DNA of 33,075 nucleotides from Ktedonobacteraceae bacterium. GTDB taxonomy: Bacteria > Chloroflexota > Ktedonobacteria > Ktedonobacterales > Ktedonobacteraceae. The position numbers were made by a program, and so were the translations under genes. This document shows positions 22,607 through 31,932 of the stretch, one piece after another (the first letter of the stretch is position 1; each line of letters starts with the position of its first letter). The DNA lies in contig JACDAE010000756.1 of NCBI GenBank assembly GCA_013695595.1, positions 1-33,075 on the forward strand, read 5' to 3'. The notes beneath the pieces were generated by a model that saw nothing but the letters and a program-made list of their open reading frames with translations, did not search any database and was not told the DNA's origin.

Positions 22607-23530
22607 AGCGCGTTCGTCATAAAGATTGCAGTTGAGAACAGCTACTTCGTAGTTGCCTGATCCGATTGTGGTAAGCCGAGATGTGTCCAACGATGCTCCT
22701 CGATACCATCGAAGTTGGTGGAGGAAACTGAGCTTTTCCCAGCGATCCGTTTCAGCAAGTTTGGCCTGGTCAATCCTGCGAGCGAGCAGGACAGCATCCT
22801 TGCCCAGAAGCAGGCGCAGCGGCGGGTTTGCTTCATTGGCAATCGTAATGATTGCCTGTGCAGCCTTCACTGGATCACCTGGTTCATTCCCCGCTTGATT
22901 ATGGTAGTCCAGACGGCCTTCAAGCAGGCTGCGGTAATCCTCACTCGGTTCTGTATAAGACATTGAAGAACCACCCCAGTCAGTACGAAAACTGCCAGGC
23001 TCGACCAGCGTGACCTTAATACCAAGCGGCGTGACCTCACGGGAAAGGACTTCAGAGAACCCTTCAACTCCCCACTTTGCGGTCTGATAGGGACCCAGTC
23101 CTGCAGAACCTGTACGACCTCCAATCGAGGAGATCTGTATAATGTGTCCCGATCGCTGCTTGCGCAGAATTGGGAGGGCGGCTCGCGTCACATTGATCAC
23201 TCCCCACAGGTTTGTTTCGATCTGGGCACGCCAGTCCTCTTCGGAGGCGTCTTCGATAGAGGCTATATTGGCGTACCCCGCATTATTGACTACGATATCG
23301 AGACGACCAAAGGCCTCGACGGCGACGGCGATTGCTTTGCGTGCCTGCTCTGGATTGGTTACGTCAAGCGGGACAGCACGGATCTTTTCCCCATATGTTG
23401 AAACAAGATCGCTTAGTTGCTCAGGGTTGCGAGCAGTGGCAACCAGAAGATCCCCATGGGCCAGAACTTCTCCGGCAAGGCTGCGTCCCAGGCCGCGCGA
23501 ACTTCCTGTAATAAACCAGACTTTTGACAT
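22592..23530 (-). CDS. Short-chain dehydrogenase/reductase
   Basis: A 312-residue classical SDR using NAD(P)H. The Rossmann cofactor loop TGSSRGLG is at residues 8-15, with NNAG in IVVNNAGYAN, the catalytic Ser region IIQISSIGG, and the Tyr/Lys pair in YQTAK. The length, and the C-terminal stretch that follows the core, are longer than the ~250-residue minimum. I start at 23530 since AAAGGAAC precedes it; a longer start at 23554 runs through that site. It lies 81 bases after fadN on the same strand and may be a tail gene of the operon, although a TATACT hexamer (23573-23568) could mark its own promoter. The substrate is unknown. Confidence 0.9.
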   Translation of the reverse strand: MSKVWFITGSSRGLGRSLAGEVLAHGDLLVATARNPEQLSDLVSTYGEKIRAVPLDVTNPEQARKAIAVAVEAFGRLDIVVNNAGYANIASIEDASEEDWRAQIETNLWGVINVTRAALPILRKQRSGHIIQISSIGGRTGSAGLGPYQTAKWGVEGFSEVLSREVTPLGIKVTLVEPGSFRTDWGGSSMSYTEPSEDYRSLLEGRLDYHNQAGNEPGDPVKAAQAIITIANEANPPLRLLLGKDAVLLARRIDQAKLAETDRWEKLSFLHQLRWYRGASLDTSRLTTIGSGNYEVAVLNCNLYDERALLEG

Positions 23531-23611
23531 ATGAATTGTTCCTTTCATTTGCACTTTCTATGAGAGAAGTATAGCCTCAAAGAATGATTGGAACTCAGTG
23601 ATACGAATATG

Positions 23612-26002
23612 TTAATTGCGCAACGGTTTCCCCGTCATCAAAACGGACTCCATGCGAGCCTGCGTCTTCGGCATTCCACATAACTTGAGAAACGCCTCAC
23701 GCTCCAGGTCAAGCACATACTGTTCGGTAACAGGCTCAAGCGGCGAACACTCTCCACCTGTGAGAACACGGGCCAGTTGCCGCGCAATCACTGCGTCATG
23801 CTCACTGATCTTCTCAGTGAAGAGCAGATTGTCGACCTGTTGCTCTAATACCAGACGCGCACCCACTCCCGGCAAAAGCAGCATCTGTGGCTGTGCTGGC
23901 TTCCACTTCCCTGCTGCTTGAGCTTCCGCTAACTTGATGGCATCGGCTTTGGCATCACGCAATAAAAGATCACGGTTGACAGTAATGGCGTCGGTCTTGC
24001 GCAGGAAACGCAACTCCTGGGCCTCTACAGCGCTGGTGGAGACGGTGGCAACTGCAATTGTTTCAAATGCCTTGCGCACAGGCGTGAAGGGACCTCCAGT
24101 CTTTCCGGCCTTCTGCGTCTCCAGACTGGCACCCTGACGCAACAGCAACTCTTTACAGCCACCGCCAGCAGGGACCAATCCAACACCAACTTCAACCAAT
24201 CCGATATACGACTCCGCAAGGGCACGTGTATGGTTACAATGCATGATGATCTCACAACCACCACCAAGTGCTCGACCTACAGGGGCTGCCACCACAGGAA
24301 TTGGACTGTACTTCAACAACTGATGCGCCTGCTGCAAGCCATTAATAGCGCCCTCTAGCTGCCGCCATTCTTCACTTCTAGCCCCCATAAGCACCAACAA
24401 CAGATTGGCACCCGCTGAGAAATCGTCAGCCTCATTTCCGATTACCAGAGCACGAAACTGCTCCGGGCCATCCCCGACAGCATAGTGCAGCATCTCGATG
24501 ATGCCTTCGTCAATCGCGTTCATCTTTGTATGGAACTCAAGGCAGGCCACACCATCACCCAGGTCGATCAAAGCCGCCGAACCGTTATCATATACGACGT
24601 TATTGCTCGCCTTGAACGCTTGTAAAGAAATGCTACCCTCCGGCACAGGAACCGGTTTGTATTCGTCTGTGGCGAAATCGAAGTATTTGCGCTGCCCAAC
24701 GCCCCCAATATAGAATGTACCTTGCCCCTTATCGATGACGCGGCGTACAAGTGCTGGCAACTTACGCCCCTGGAAGACTTTCTTCAAGACTTCGGGATTT
24801 TCCAGGAGCAGATCCCACACTTCAAAGCTACCAAATGTAAAGTTGAAACCCCAGCGCATCGCTTCGTCGATCGCTACAATGCTATCAGCGATCTCCTCGG
24901 CAAGGTCAGCGGCATAAAACAAGGAGTCAGCCGTAGTCTCGCGGGCAAACACACTGGCACGATCATCCCCGGAGAGCACCGTGAGTATCTGCTTCTTAGG
25001 GTCGCTGGAATTGCGTGCGGCCCCTATCGAAGGATAACGCACCTTGTTCTGCGGCACATACTCAAGTGTTTTCAGGTCCAATTCCAGAATGCTTGATTTG
25101 CCATCTGAACCCTTGACACGCTTGTAGAAACCCTGTCCAGTCTTCTCACCAAGCCATTTACGCTTAACCAGCTCACGCAGTATCTCAGGTGCTCGAAACG
25201 CTTCCCGATACGGATCGTTCGGTACATTTTCGTACAGATTATCGGCAACATGCAAGGATATGTCTAGCCCCGAAAGATCTGCAGTGCGAAAAATGGCCGA
25301 TTTGGGACGCCCCATAGTTGGCCCCAGTATCGTGTCCACCTCGCCGATGGTGTACCCCTCAGCAATTCCACGCTGAATAGTTGACATAAAACCGTGGGTG
25401 CCGATGCGGTTGGCAATGAAGTTGGGCGTATCTTTACAGAAGACAACGCCTTTGCCCAACACTTCCGTTGCGAACTGCTGCATATACTGAGTCAGGGCTG
25501 GATCAGTATCGACCGTTGGCACAATTTCGAGCAGGCGCATATACCGCACAGGATTAAAGAAGTGGGTGATCAGGAAATTATGGCGGAAATCCTCGCTACG
25601 TTCATCCAAAAGCATATGCGCAGGCAGACCAGAGGTGTTGGAGCTAATGATCGTGCCCGGTGTCAGAACCATTTCAATTTTGCTGTAGAGTGCACGCTTG
25701 ATATCCACGCGCTCGACAACGGCCTCTACGATCCAATCAACGTCCGCAAGCTCTTCCAGATCATCCTCGACGTTCCCGATGGTGATAAGGCTGGCAGCAC
25801 GTTTGCTGTAGAATGCTGAGGGTCTGGCCTTCAGGATCTTTTCCAGTCCTGTGCGTGCCACAACATCGCGGTCCTTCTTCTCGTCGGCAGGAACGATATC
25901 AAGAAGCAGGCTGGGTATGCCGACGTTGGCAAGATGGGCCGCTATTGCAGCTCCCATCACGCCAGCACCAAGCACTGCTACTTTGCGAATCTGATACGAC
26001 AT
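23612..26002 (-). CDS. fadN: 3-hydroxyacyl-CoA dehydrogenase/enoyl-CoA hydratase
   Basis: A 796-residue bifunctional beta-oxidation enzyme of the FadN type. The N-terminal dehydrogenase has the NAD loop GAGVMGAAIA (from G12) and the HFFNPV motif of the active-site His. The C-terminal crotonase part (about residues 470-700) has an oxyanion-hole-type segment FSAGANL and GGGCEIIMHC with the following VGLVPAGGGCKE. The order (dehydrogenase first) is that of Bacillus FadN, not of E. coli FadB, which has the hydratase first. It starts 2 bases after the fadA stop codon. It hydrates trans-2-enoyl-CoA and oxidises 3-hydroxyacyl-CoA. Confidence 0.93.
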   Translation of the reverse strand: MSYQIRKVAVLGAGVMGAAIAAHLANVGIPSLLLDIVPADEKKDRDVVARTGLEKILKARPSAFYSKRAASLITIGNVEDDLEELADVDWIVEAVVERVDIKRALYSKIEMVLTPGTIISSNTSGLPAHMLLDERSEDFRHNFLITHFFNPVRYMRLLEIVPTVDTDPALTQYMQQFATEVLGKGVVFCKDTPNFIANRIGTHGFMSTIQRGIAEGYTIGEVDTILGPTMGRPKSAIFRTADLSGLDISLHVADNLYENVPNDPYREAFRAPEILRELVKRKWLGEKTGQGFYKRVKGSDGKSSILELDLKTLEYVPQNKVRYPSIGAARNSSDPKKQILTVLSGDDRASVFARETTADSLFYAADLAEEIADSIVAIDEAMRWGFNFTFGSFEVWDLLLENPEVLKKVFQGRKLPALVRRVIDKGQGTFYIGGVGQRKYFDFATDEYKPVPVPEGSISLQAFKASNNVVYDNGSAALIDLGDGVACLEFHTKMNAIDEGIIEMLHYAVGDGPEQFRALVIGNEADDFSAGANLLLVLMGARSEEWRQLEGAINGLQQAHQLLKYSPIPVVAAPVGRALGGGCEIIMHCNHTRALAESYIGLVEVGVGLVPAGGGCKELLLRQGASLETQKAGKTGGPFTPVRKAFETIAVATVSTSAVEAQELRFLRKTDAITVNRDLLLRDAKADAIKLAEAQAAGKWKPAQPQMLLLPGVGARLVLEQQVDNLLFTEKISEHDAVIARQLARVLTGGECSPLEPVTEQYVLDLEREAFLKLCGMPKTQARMESVLMTGKPLRN

Positions 26003-26004
26003 AG

Positions 26005-27201
26005 TTATGACATCCTCTCGATTAGTGTCGCAACTCCCTGGCCTCCTCCGACGCAGAGGGTAGCAATACCCAGCGTCTTGTTAGCCGTCTGCAGATCGTT
26101 GACAAGCGTGGCGATGAGGCGTGCTCCGCTGCTACCCAGTGGATGACCCAACGCAATAGCTCCCCCATGAGGGTTGAGCTTCTCTTCGTCAATCCCCATG
26201 GCCTGTACAACCGATAATGACTGCGCTGCGAAGGCTTCGTTGAGTTCGATGATGTCGATGTCGCTCAGTTGCAACCCTGAGCGTTGTAAAAGTTTGCGCA
26301 TAGCAGGCACAGGCCCGATCCCCATGTAGGCCGGGTCCACGCCTGCTACGGCCAGAGTGCGTACCTTCGCCAGTGGCGTAATCCCCATGTCGCGAGCTTT
26401 TTGCGCCGACATCAAGACAACGGCAGAGGCTCCATCGTTGAGCGGACTGGAATTGCCCGCCGTCACTGATCCGCCTTTGATAAAAGCGGGTTCGAGGCTG
26501 GCAAGCCTTTCCAGTGATGTGTCACGACGTGGCCCCTCGTCAGTCTCCATTACACGCCCATCTGGCAAAGGTACTGGAACAATTTCTCGCTTAAAAATGC
26601 CGCTATCTATAGCAGCAATAGCACGTTGATGGCTGCGCAGTGCAAAAGCGTCCTGCGCCTCACGGCTAATCTTATATTGACGTGCGAGGTTTTCGGCGGT
26701 CATTCCCATCGGAATATAGCTCGAATACCCATATTCTAGTTCGCATGGTGGATAAGATAAGCTCCCCTCCTCACCCTCACGTGCCTTGATCAGGCGCGGA
26801 TTAAAGCTTGGATTAAAGCCGCCCATCGGCACGCGTGACATCGCTTCGACGCCTCCTGCAATTACGACATCTCCCATGTCAAGCATAATACTCTGCGCTG
26901 CCATATTGACCGCCTGCAAACTTGATGCGCAGAAACGGTTCACGGTGACACCACCCGCCGTCTCCGGCAATCCCGCCAGAGCACCAACGATGCGGGCCAG
27001 ATTCATCCCCTGCTCCCCTTCTGGGAACGCACATCCAAGAATGAGATCTTCAATTAACGATCGGTCTAACTGCGGCACACGCTCAACGGCTGCTTTGACA
27101 GCTACAGCGGCAAGGTCATCGGCTCGTACGTCCTTGAGAACACCCTTGTTCGCTCGTCCTATAGGAGTGCGTACAGCACTGACAATGACGGCTTCTGACA
27201 T
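26005..27201 (-). CDS. fadA: Acetyl-CoA acyltransferase (thiolase)
   Basis: A 398-residue thiolase that cleaves 3-ketoacyl-CoA to acetyl-CoA and a shortened acyl-CoA, the last step of each beta-oxidation cycle. The nucleophile is C91 (NRFCASSLQA). The acid-base His lies in GGAIALGHPLGSSGAR and the second Cys in ATLCVGGGQG near the end. A biosynthetic thiolase would share these residues, but the tight coupling to fadN and fadE favours degradation. The gene lies 35 bases after fadE. Confidence 0.94.
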   Translation of the reverse strand: MSEAVIVSAVRTPIGRANKGVLKDVRADDLAAVAVKAAVERVPQLDRSLIEDLILGCAFPEGEQGMNLARIVGALAGLPETAGGVTVNRFCASSLQAVNMAAQSIMLDMGDVVIAGGVEAMSRVPMGGFNPSFNPRLIKAREGEEGSLSYPPCELEYGYSSYIPMGMTAENLARQYKISREAQDAFALRSHQRAIAAIDSGIFKREIVPVPLPDGRVMETDEGPRRDTSLERLASLEPAFIKGGSVTAGNSSPLNDGASAVVLMSAQKARDMGITPLAKVRTLAVAGVDPAYMGIGPVPAMRKLLQRSGLQLSDIDIIELNEAFAAQSLSVVQAMGIDEEKLNPHGGAIALGHPLGSSGARLIATLVNDLQTANKTLGIATLCVGGGQGVATLIERMS

Positions 27202-27236
27202 AACTCTATTTCTCCTCGTAAAGTTTTATTCGCAAT

Positions 27237-29021
27237 TTAGAGGGGATACCCCTGCTTCTCAACAACGATGGCGGCTATCTCGCGCTGTGCAGTAACTCCA
27301 TTGAATATGTAATCGCCAACGTATGCACGCACACGGGCCAGCTCTTTCTCCACTTTTTCTGCATCAATATTCGTCATAATTACCTGATCCAGATTGCTGC
27401 GAATACGCGCAAAACCCAACCAGCTTGCCATCTGCGCCAGCTTGACGTGGATCGCGCTATTCTCATCACCGCGCTTCACCGACTGGATCGCACGTGCAAG
27501 GGCGCTATCAATCGCGTACAGGTCGATCATAAGGTTCGCCAGGTACTCAATAAATTCCTGCTCATTTTCCAGCGCCTGCATATATTTCATGGCTATCTTC
27601 ATCGCACTGTAAATGGTTGCTTCCTTGGCACGCTCCAGGGCATTGACGGCCCCCTTCAGCTCAGCAGGGACGCTTTCATCCGCTTTCTCCAGCACCTGGC
27701 CGGACTTGACACGCTCCTGTATCTCTGCGAAACGCGTCATAAGGTCAAGCTTGCCCGACAACACGCGCTTGAACAATGTGCCTGCTGCAACCATACGATT
27801 GATCTCATTGGTTCCTTCAAAAATGCGCTGAATACGTGCATCGCGATACGCCTTCTCGATAGGATACTCGTGCATGAAACCATAGCCACCAAAGATCTGC
27901 ACGCCCTCATCGACGGCTAAAGCGAGCACTTCGCTCCCATGCACTTTTGCCAATGAAGCCTCAATAGCGTATTCTTCAATCGACTTGAACACGGTCTCGG
28001 TATTTTCGCCTGCACTGCGCTGAGCCTGCGCAATATTGCCAGCAGTACGGAATACTTCGCTCTCGGCAGCATAGGTTTCAGCAGCGATCCGCGCCAGTTT
28101 TTTCTCGATCATACCGAACTCATACAGGAATTTGCCAAATGATTTGCGCTCAGTCGTATAAGTTGCGGCCAGCTTCAATGCGTTACGTGCACCGCCAACC
28201 GTCCCGGCTCCCAGCTTCAAGCGCCCGATATTGAGGATATTAAAGGCAATTTTATAGCCTTTGTGTATTTCACCCAACAAATTCTCAACAGGCACGAGCG
28301 CATCCTCGAAGTAGACCTGGCGCGTCGATGAGCCTTTGATGCCCATCTTGTTCTCTTCAGTTCCCGTCGAAACTCCTGGATAGGTTGCCTCAACAATAAA
28401 GGCTGAAGGTCGGTTGCCATCTATACGGGCAAAAACAACCATCATATCTGCAAAACCAGCGTTGGAGATCCACTGCTTGGTCCCATTCAAGATGTAATGT
28501 TTGCCATCTGGTGACAGCGAGGCACGGGTGCTCAAGCTCATAGCGTCCGATCCAACACCCGGCTCGGTTAAGGCATATGCGGCGATCCATTCACCGCTCG
28601 CCAGCCTGGGGAGGTACTTTTGCTTCTGCTCTTCTGTGCCGTAGTAGACAATAGGCAGGGTGCCAATGGTTGTGTGCGCACCAAAGGCAACACTAAATGA
28701 TGCTTCCTTCAACTCGGAAGCAACCAGCGCACTGGTGAGAAGTCCCAATTCAGCGCCACCATAGGCTTCGGGGATATCAATCATTAATAAGCCTTGCTCA
28801 CCAGCCTTCTTCACCAGACTGGGCATCAAACCAGGCTCCTGGCGGTCGATTGCATCTACATGGGGCAACACTTCGCGCTCAACGAATGTAGCCGCCGACT
28901 CTTCAATCCAACGCTGCTCCTCGTCACGCTGCTCCAGGGTAAATATCTTTTCAGCACTCTCGCTGACAGGTGTCGTGAGAAAGGCTGTTCCTTCTTCGGT
29001 TGGTTTCATTGTCGTTGACAT
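27237..29021 (-). CDS. fadE: Acyl-CoA dehydrogenase, FadE type
   Basis: A 594-residue flavoprotein for the first oxidation step, forming trans-2-enoyl-CoA. The FAD/substrate signatures are AYALTEPGVGSDAMS and KQWISNAGFADMMVVFA in the middle domain, and QIFGGYGFMHEYPIEKAYRDARI and the catalytic-base region IFEGTNEINR in the C-terminal helical domain. About 170 residues follow, the extension found in the Firmicutes FadE type. I start at 29021 because AAAGGAG lies 9 bases upstream. It is 56 bases after fadD and 35 before fadA. Electrons would go to an electron-transfer flavoprotein not in the window. Confidence 0.94.
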   Translation of the reverse strand: MSTTMKPTEEGTAFLTTPVSESAEKIFTLEQRDEEQRWIEESAATFVEREVLPHVDAIDRQEPGLMPSLVKKAGEQGLLMIDIPEAYGGAELGLLTSALVASELKEASFSVAFGAHTTIGTLPIVYYGTEEQKQKYLPRLASGEWIAAYALTEPGVGSDAMSLSTRASLSPDGKHYILNGTKQWISNAGFADMMVVFARIDGNRPSAFIVEATYPGVSTGTEENKMGIKGSSTRQVYFEDALVPVENLLGEIHKGYKIAFNILNIGRLKLGAGTVGGARNALKLAATYTTERKSFGKFLYEFGMIEKKLARIAAETYAAESEVFRTAGNIAQAQRSAGENTETVFKSIEEYAIEASLAKVHGSEVLALAVDEGVQIFGGYGFMHEYPIEKAYRDARIQRIFEGTNEINRMVAAGTLFKRVLSGKLDLMTRFAEIQERVKSGQVLEKADESVPAELKGAVNALERAKEATIYSAMKIAMKYMQALENEQEFIEYLANLMIDLYAIDSALARAIQSVKRGDENSAIHVKLAQMASWLGFARIRSNLDQVIMTNIDAEKVEKELARVRAYVGDYIFNGVTAQREIAAIVVEKQGYPL

Positions 29022-29077
29022 AGATGCTGTTCTCCTTTGACTACAGGCAGGGGTGCAGTAGATGCAACCCATGCATA

Positions 29078-30841
29078 TCATTTCCCTGTACGCAACTCTC
29101 TGCGTAAGGTTTTGCCAATAATTGACTTGGGCAGACTTTCACGGAACTCTACAACTTTTGGCACCTTGTATGATGCCAATTCTTGTTTACAAAATGCGAT
29201 AATAGCTTGTCGCGTCTTCTCAGATGGCTCTATGCCAGGTTTCAGGACGATAAATGCCGCAACCGTCTCGCCTCGATATTCATCGGGCACACCCACAACA
29301 GCCGCTTCGGTAATATCAGGATGCTGAAACAGTACCTCTTCTACCTCGCGCGGATAAATGTTGAAGCCACCCGCAATAACCATGTCTTTGGCACGTTCCA
29401 CTACATAGAAGTATCCGTCTTCGTCCATCTTGCCAATGTCACCGGTGCGCAACCAACCATTATGGAAAATAGCCTTACTCTCGTCGTCACGCTTCCAATA
29501 CCCCTTCATTATATTGGGTCCCTTGACAAGAATCTCGCCCACCTCACCAACAGGGACCTGCTCACCAGTTTCCATATTGATAATAATAGACTCGACATCT
29601 GGGAATGGCAGACCAATACTTCCGTTGCGCCGCTTGTCTGTCAGTGGATTGCAATGCGTGACAGGGGATGCTTCACTGAGGCCATATCCCTCGACAAGTG
29701 TGGCTCCCGTTATCTTCTCAAAATCGTTTTGTACTTTAGCTGGCAATGGCGCAGCGCCGCTGATACAATACTTGATCGATTGCAGTTGGGCGTGCCTGTC
29801 ACCTGCCTCGCGCATAATAGCAATGTACATGGTCGGAATGCCAGGAAAGAGGGTGGGCTTGTAACGACGAATAGCACTCACAACATCTTTTGCCTTAAAA
29901 CGTGGCAACAGAACCATCGATGACGCGGTTAAAATAGAAAAGTTCATACCAACCGTTAAACCATACGAATGAAAAAAGGGCGCGACACAAAGCGATATGT
30001 CTGTCCCCTCGCTGGCTTTAGGTGTCCAGTAGCGAGTCTGCATAGCATTAGACAATAAATTACGATGTGTGAGCATTGCTCCTTTAGCAAGCCCCGTCGT
30101 ACCACCAGTATATTGAAGGGCTGCAAGGTCATCACTTGTAACAGGCACGGGTAAGCTGGAGGTGGCAGCAGTCCTTTTATTCGCATGCAGAAAGTTCTGC
30201 ATTGTATGTAATGTTGGATCACGTTTCAACTCTGTAGCGCTTAACTTTGGCTCTGGCACCTTGACGCCACGCTGACTGAAAGGATACAACACGCGTAAAA
30301 GAGGCGGCAGAAATTCAGCCGGGCTAGTGACAATAATGTGTTCTAAGGCGGTCTGGGCACGGATATTACGCACCGAGGGGTAGAACGAGTCAAGCATGAC
30401 AATGACCGTGGCCCTGGCATCGTTGAGCTGATGGGATAACTCTCGCTCTGTATAGAGGGGATTTGTTGGTACGACCACAGCTCCTGCCCTTAACGCTCCG
30501 AAGAAAACGATTGGATATTGAGGAATGTTTGGCAGTGCAATAGCAACCCGGTCACCTTTTTTCACGCCTATCTTCTGTAGACCCGCAGCAAATTGATCGG
30601 CAAGTGTTGAAAGGTGAGCATATGTAATCTTATGACCATAGTAAATGATAGCGGTATTATCTGGATAATGCTGTGTGGCGTTATCGAGGAGCCAGGTCAA
30701 AGGATAATCTGGAATATCGATATGAGCAGGGACGCCCTCTTCATAGGATCGTAGCCAGGGGCGCGTTGCTAATAATTCAGCACTTGTACCGGATACATGT
30801 TGTTCCACTTGTGCATTATTGATGAGAGATGGGTCAAACAT
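29078..30841 (-). CDS. fadD: Long-chain acyl-CoA synthetase
   Basis: An ANL-superfamily ligase that activates fatty acid with ATP and CoA to acyl-CoA, the entry to beta-oxidation. The AMP-binding P-loop is YTGGTTGLAKGAMLTHRN, the second signature GYGLSEASPV, and the C-terminal hinge and catalytic region are GWLRTGDIGKMDEDGYFYVVERAKDMVIAGGFNIYPREVE. I choose the ATG at 30841 (587 residues), with AGAGGAG 10 bases before it; an ATG at 30862, behind GAGGGG, is an equally possible start. It is the first gene of the fadD-E-A-N operon. The divergent regulator lies 265 bases upstream. Confidence 0.93.
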   Translation of the reverse strand: MFDPSLINNAQVEQHVSGTSAELLATRPWLRSYEEGVPAHIDIPDYPLTWLLDNATQHYPDNTAIIYYGHKITYAHLSTLADQFAAGLQKIGVKKGDRVAIALPNIPQYPIVFFGALRAGAVVVPTNPLYTERELSHQLNDARATVIVMLDSFYPSVRNIRAQTALEHIIVTSPAEFLPPLLRVLYPFSQRGVKVPEPKLSATELKRDPTLHTMQNFLHANKRTAATSSLPVPVTSDDLAALQYTGGTTGLAKGAMLTHRNLLSNAMQTRYWTPKASEGTDISLCVAPFFHSYGLTVGMNFSILTASSMVLLPRFKAKDVVSAIRRYKPTLFPGIPTMYIAIMREAGDRHAQLQSIKYCISGAAPLPAKVQNDFEKITGATLVEGYGLSEASPVTHCNPLTDKRRNGSIGLPFPDVESIIINMETGEQVPVGEVGEILVKGPNIMKGYWKRDDESKAIFHNGWLRTGDIGKMDEDGYFYVVERAKDMVIAGGFNIYPREVEEVLFQHPDITEAAVVGVPDEYRGETVAAFIVLKPGIEPSEKTRQAIIAFCKQELASYKVPKVVEFRESLPKSIIGKTLRRELRTGK

Positions 30842-30905
30842 ATAGCAATAGCTCCTCTCCATAGCGGCACCCCTCATAGGTGCCCAAAGTGACCTCTTCG
30901 TCACC

Positions 30906-30941
30906 GTTATAAGCAATAAAACTACCCATGCAACCATTATA
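30906..30941 (-). promoter_or_regulatory. Candidate fad operon promoters
   Basis: Two minus-strand -10 hexamers are present: TATAAT (30941-30936) with no good -35, and TATAAC (30911-30906) with TTGCAT (30933-30928) 16 bases upstream. The two lie in identical TTATAAG heptamers 30 bp apart, three helical turns. Which one is used cannot be told from sequence. Confidence 0.35.
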
Positions 30942-30966
30942 AGTTACTTCATCGGATATAGACACG

Positions 30967-30995
30967 TTGCCAGCTAACAAATTTTGCGACATAAT
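30967..30995 (+). promoter_or_regulatory. Promoter of MmyB-like regulator
   Basis: TTGCCA (30967-30972), 17 bases, CATAAT (30990-30995); each hexamer matches the consensus at five of six positions. Transcription would start near 31002. Confidence 0.65.
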
Positions 30996-31012
30996 GTAGT
31001 AGGTAGCTAACA
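30972..31012. repeat. AGCTAACA direct repeats around promoter
   Basis: AGCTAACA occurs at 30972-30979 and again at 31005-31012, 33 bp apart. One copy abuts the -35, the other lies just after the start point of the regulator promoter. This placement suits autoregulation and control of the divergent fad operon, but two 8-mers could be chance. Confidence 0.4.
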
Positions 31013-31105
31013 CTGCCGCAACGAAAAGTGGCTGCATGGATAGAAACGCCGCTTGCAATCCCATATGATACCAATAAAAATGACATTGAGAGGGGGAGAT
31101 CTCTT

Positions 31106-31915
31106 GTGGAAACTCAATATGATACAAAGCGAATCTCGGATTTCGCGCAATTGGTGACCCGTTTTCGCCAAAAGCATAGTATGTCACAAGGACAACTTGC
31201 ACAGGCCACCCGTCTCTCGCGCACATATGTGTATCATCTTGAAACGGGGCAACGCGCAAATCCCTCGCCCGCCGTTGTGCAAAACATTGTTCGTGCTCTG
31301 GAATTGACATTGGATGAGCGCAACCTCCTTTATGACGCCTATACACAACTTACTGGTCAATATATCGATTCTGAATTATTTGAAGGTACCCTCCTCGATA
31401 TGGGGGAACTGGCACGCTTACTGGTCTATAATACCTCTTATCCCGCTCATTCCCTGGACCGACTCTGGTTCTTGCATTCCTGGAATGCTGCTGCAACCAC
31501 GCTTTTTGAGGTGCAGGAAGCGATCAGAAAGGGAGAGAAACTGCATCTATTAGCGCTGGTGTTTGATCCCCTCATGCGCCGCCGTTTTCATGGCTGGGAA
31601 AATCTAGCTCGCCGCCTAATGAGCGACTTTCTCTACGATACACGCACGATGACACACTTGCCCGAATATAAAGTGCTCTGGAAAAATCTACGCGAGCTCC
31701 CCGAATTCCGTCGCATCGCCTCGGCAACCTATCCGCGCGGAAAGCCCGCACCATCGTTCGTCTTCCAGGTACAGCATAGTGAGCTTGGGCGCCTGACTCT
31801 GCGTACTGCCATTACTGGCTTCACGGGTGTCGCTAGCTATTCGATGGTTAGCTATGTACCAGGCGATCAGCAAACCCTGGACATGTATCGTCAGCATGGG
31901 TGGCAACCAAAGTAA
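31106..31915 (+). CDS. XRE-family regulator with MmyB-like ligand domain
   Basis: A 269-residue regulator. Residues ~10-75 form an XRE helix-turn-helix (MSQGQLAQATRLSRTYVYHLETG). The rest (about 95-265) is the PAS-like MmyB/MltR ligand-binding domain: WNAAATTLF, LVFDPLMRRRFHGWENLARRL, PEFRRI, then the beta strands HSELGRLTLR and SMVSYVPGD. A Chloroflexus member of this family is known with fatty acid bound. I start at the GTG at 31106, behind GGGGGAG with 7-base spacing; an upstream GTG at 31028 lacks a site. Divergent from the fad operon, it probably senses fatty acid or acyl-CoA and controls it; this is inference. Confidence 0.88.
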   Translation: METQYDTKRISDFAQLVTRFRQKHSMSQGQLAQATRLSRTYVYHLETGQRANPSPAVVQNIVRALELTLDERNLLYDAYTQLTGQYIDSELFEGTLLDMGELARLLVYNTSYPAHSLDRLWFLHSWNAAATTLFEVQEAIRKGEKLHLLALVFDPLMRRRFHGWENLARRLMSDFLYDTRTMTHLPEYKVLWKNLRELPEFRRIASATYPRGKPAPSFVFQVQHSELGRLTLRTAITGFTGVASYSMVSYVPGDQQTLDMYRQHGWQPK

Positions 31916-31932
31916 TCTATTTCCAAATTCCT

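Noticed and set aside
23616-29018. Long antisense frames opposite the fad genes
   Set aside because: They are shadows of G+C-biased codons in real genes with strong family matches on the minus strand.
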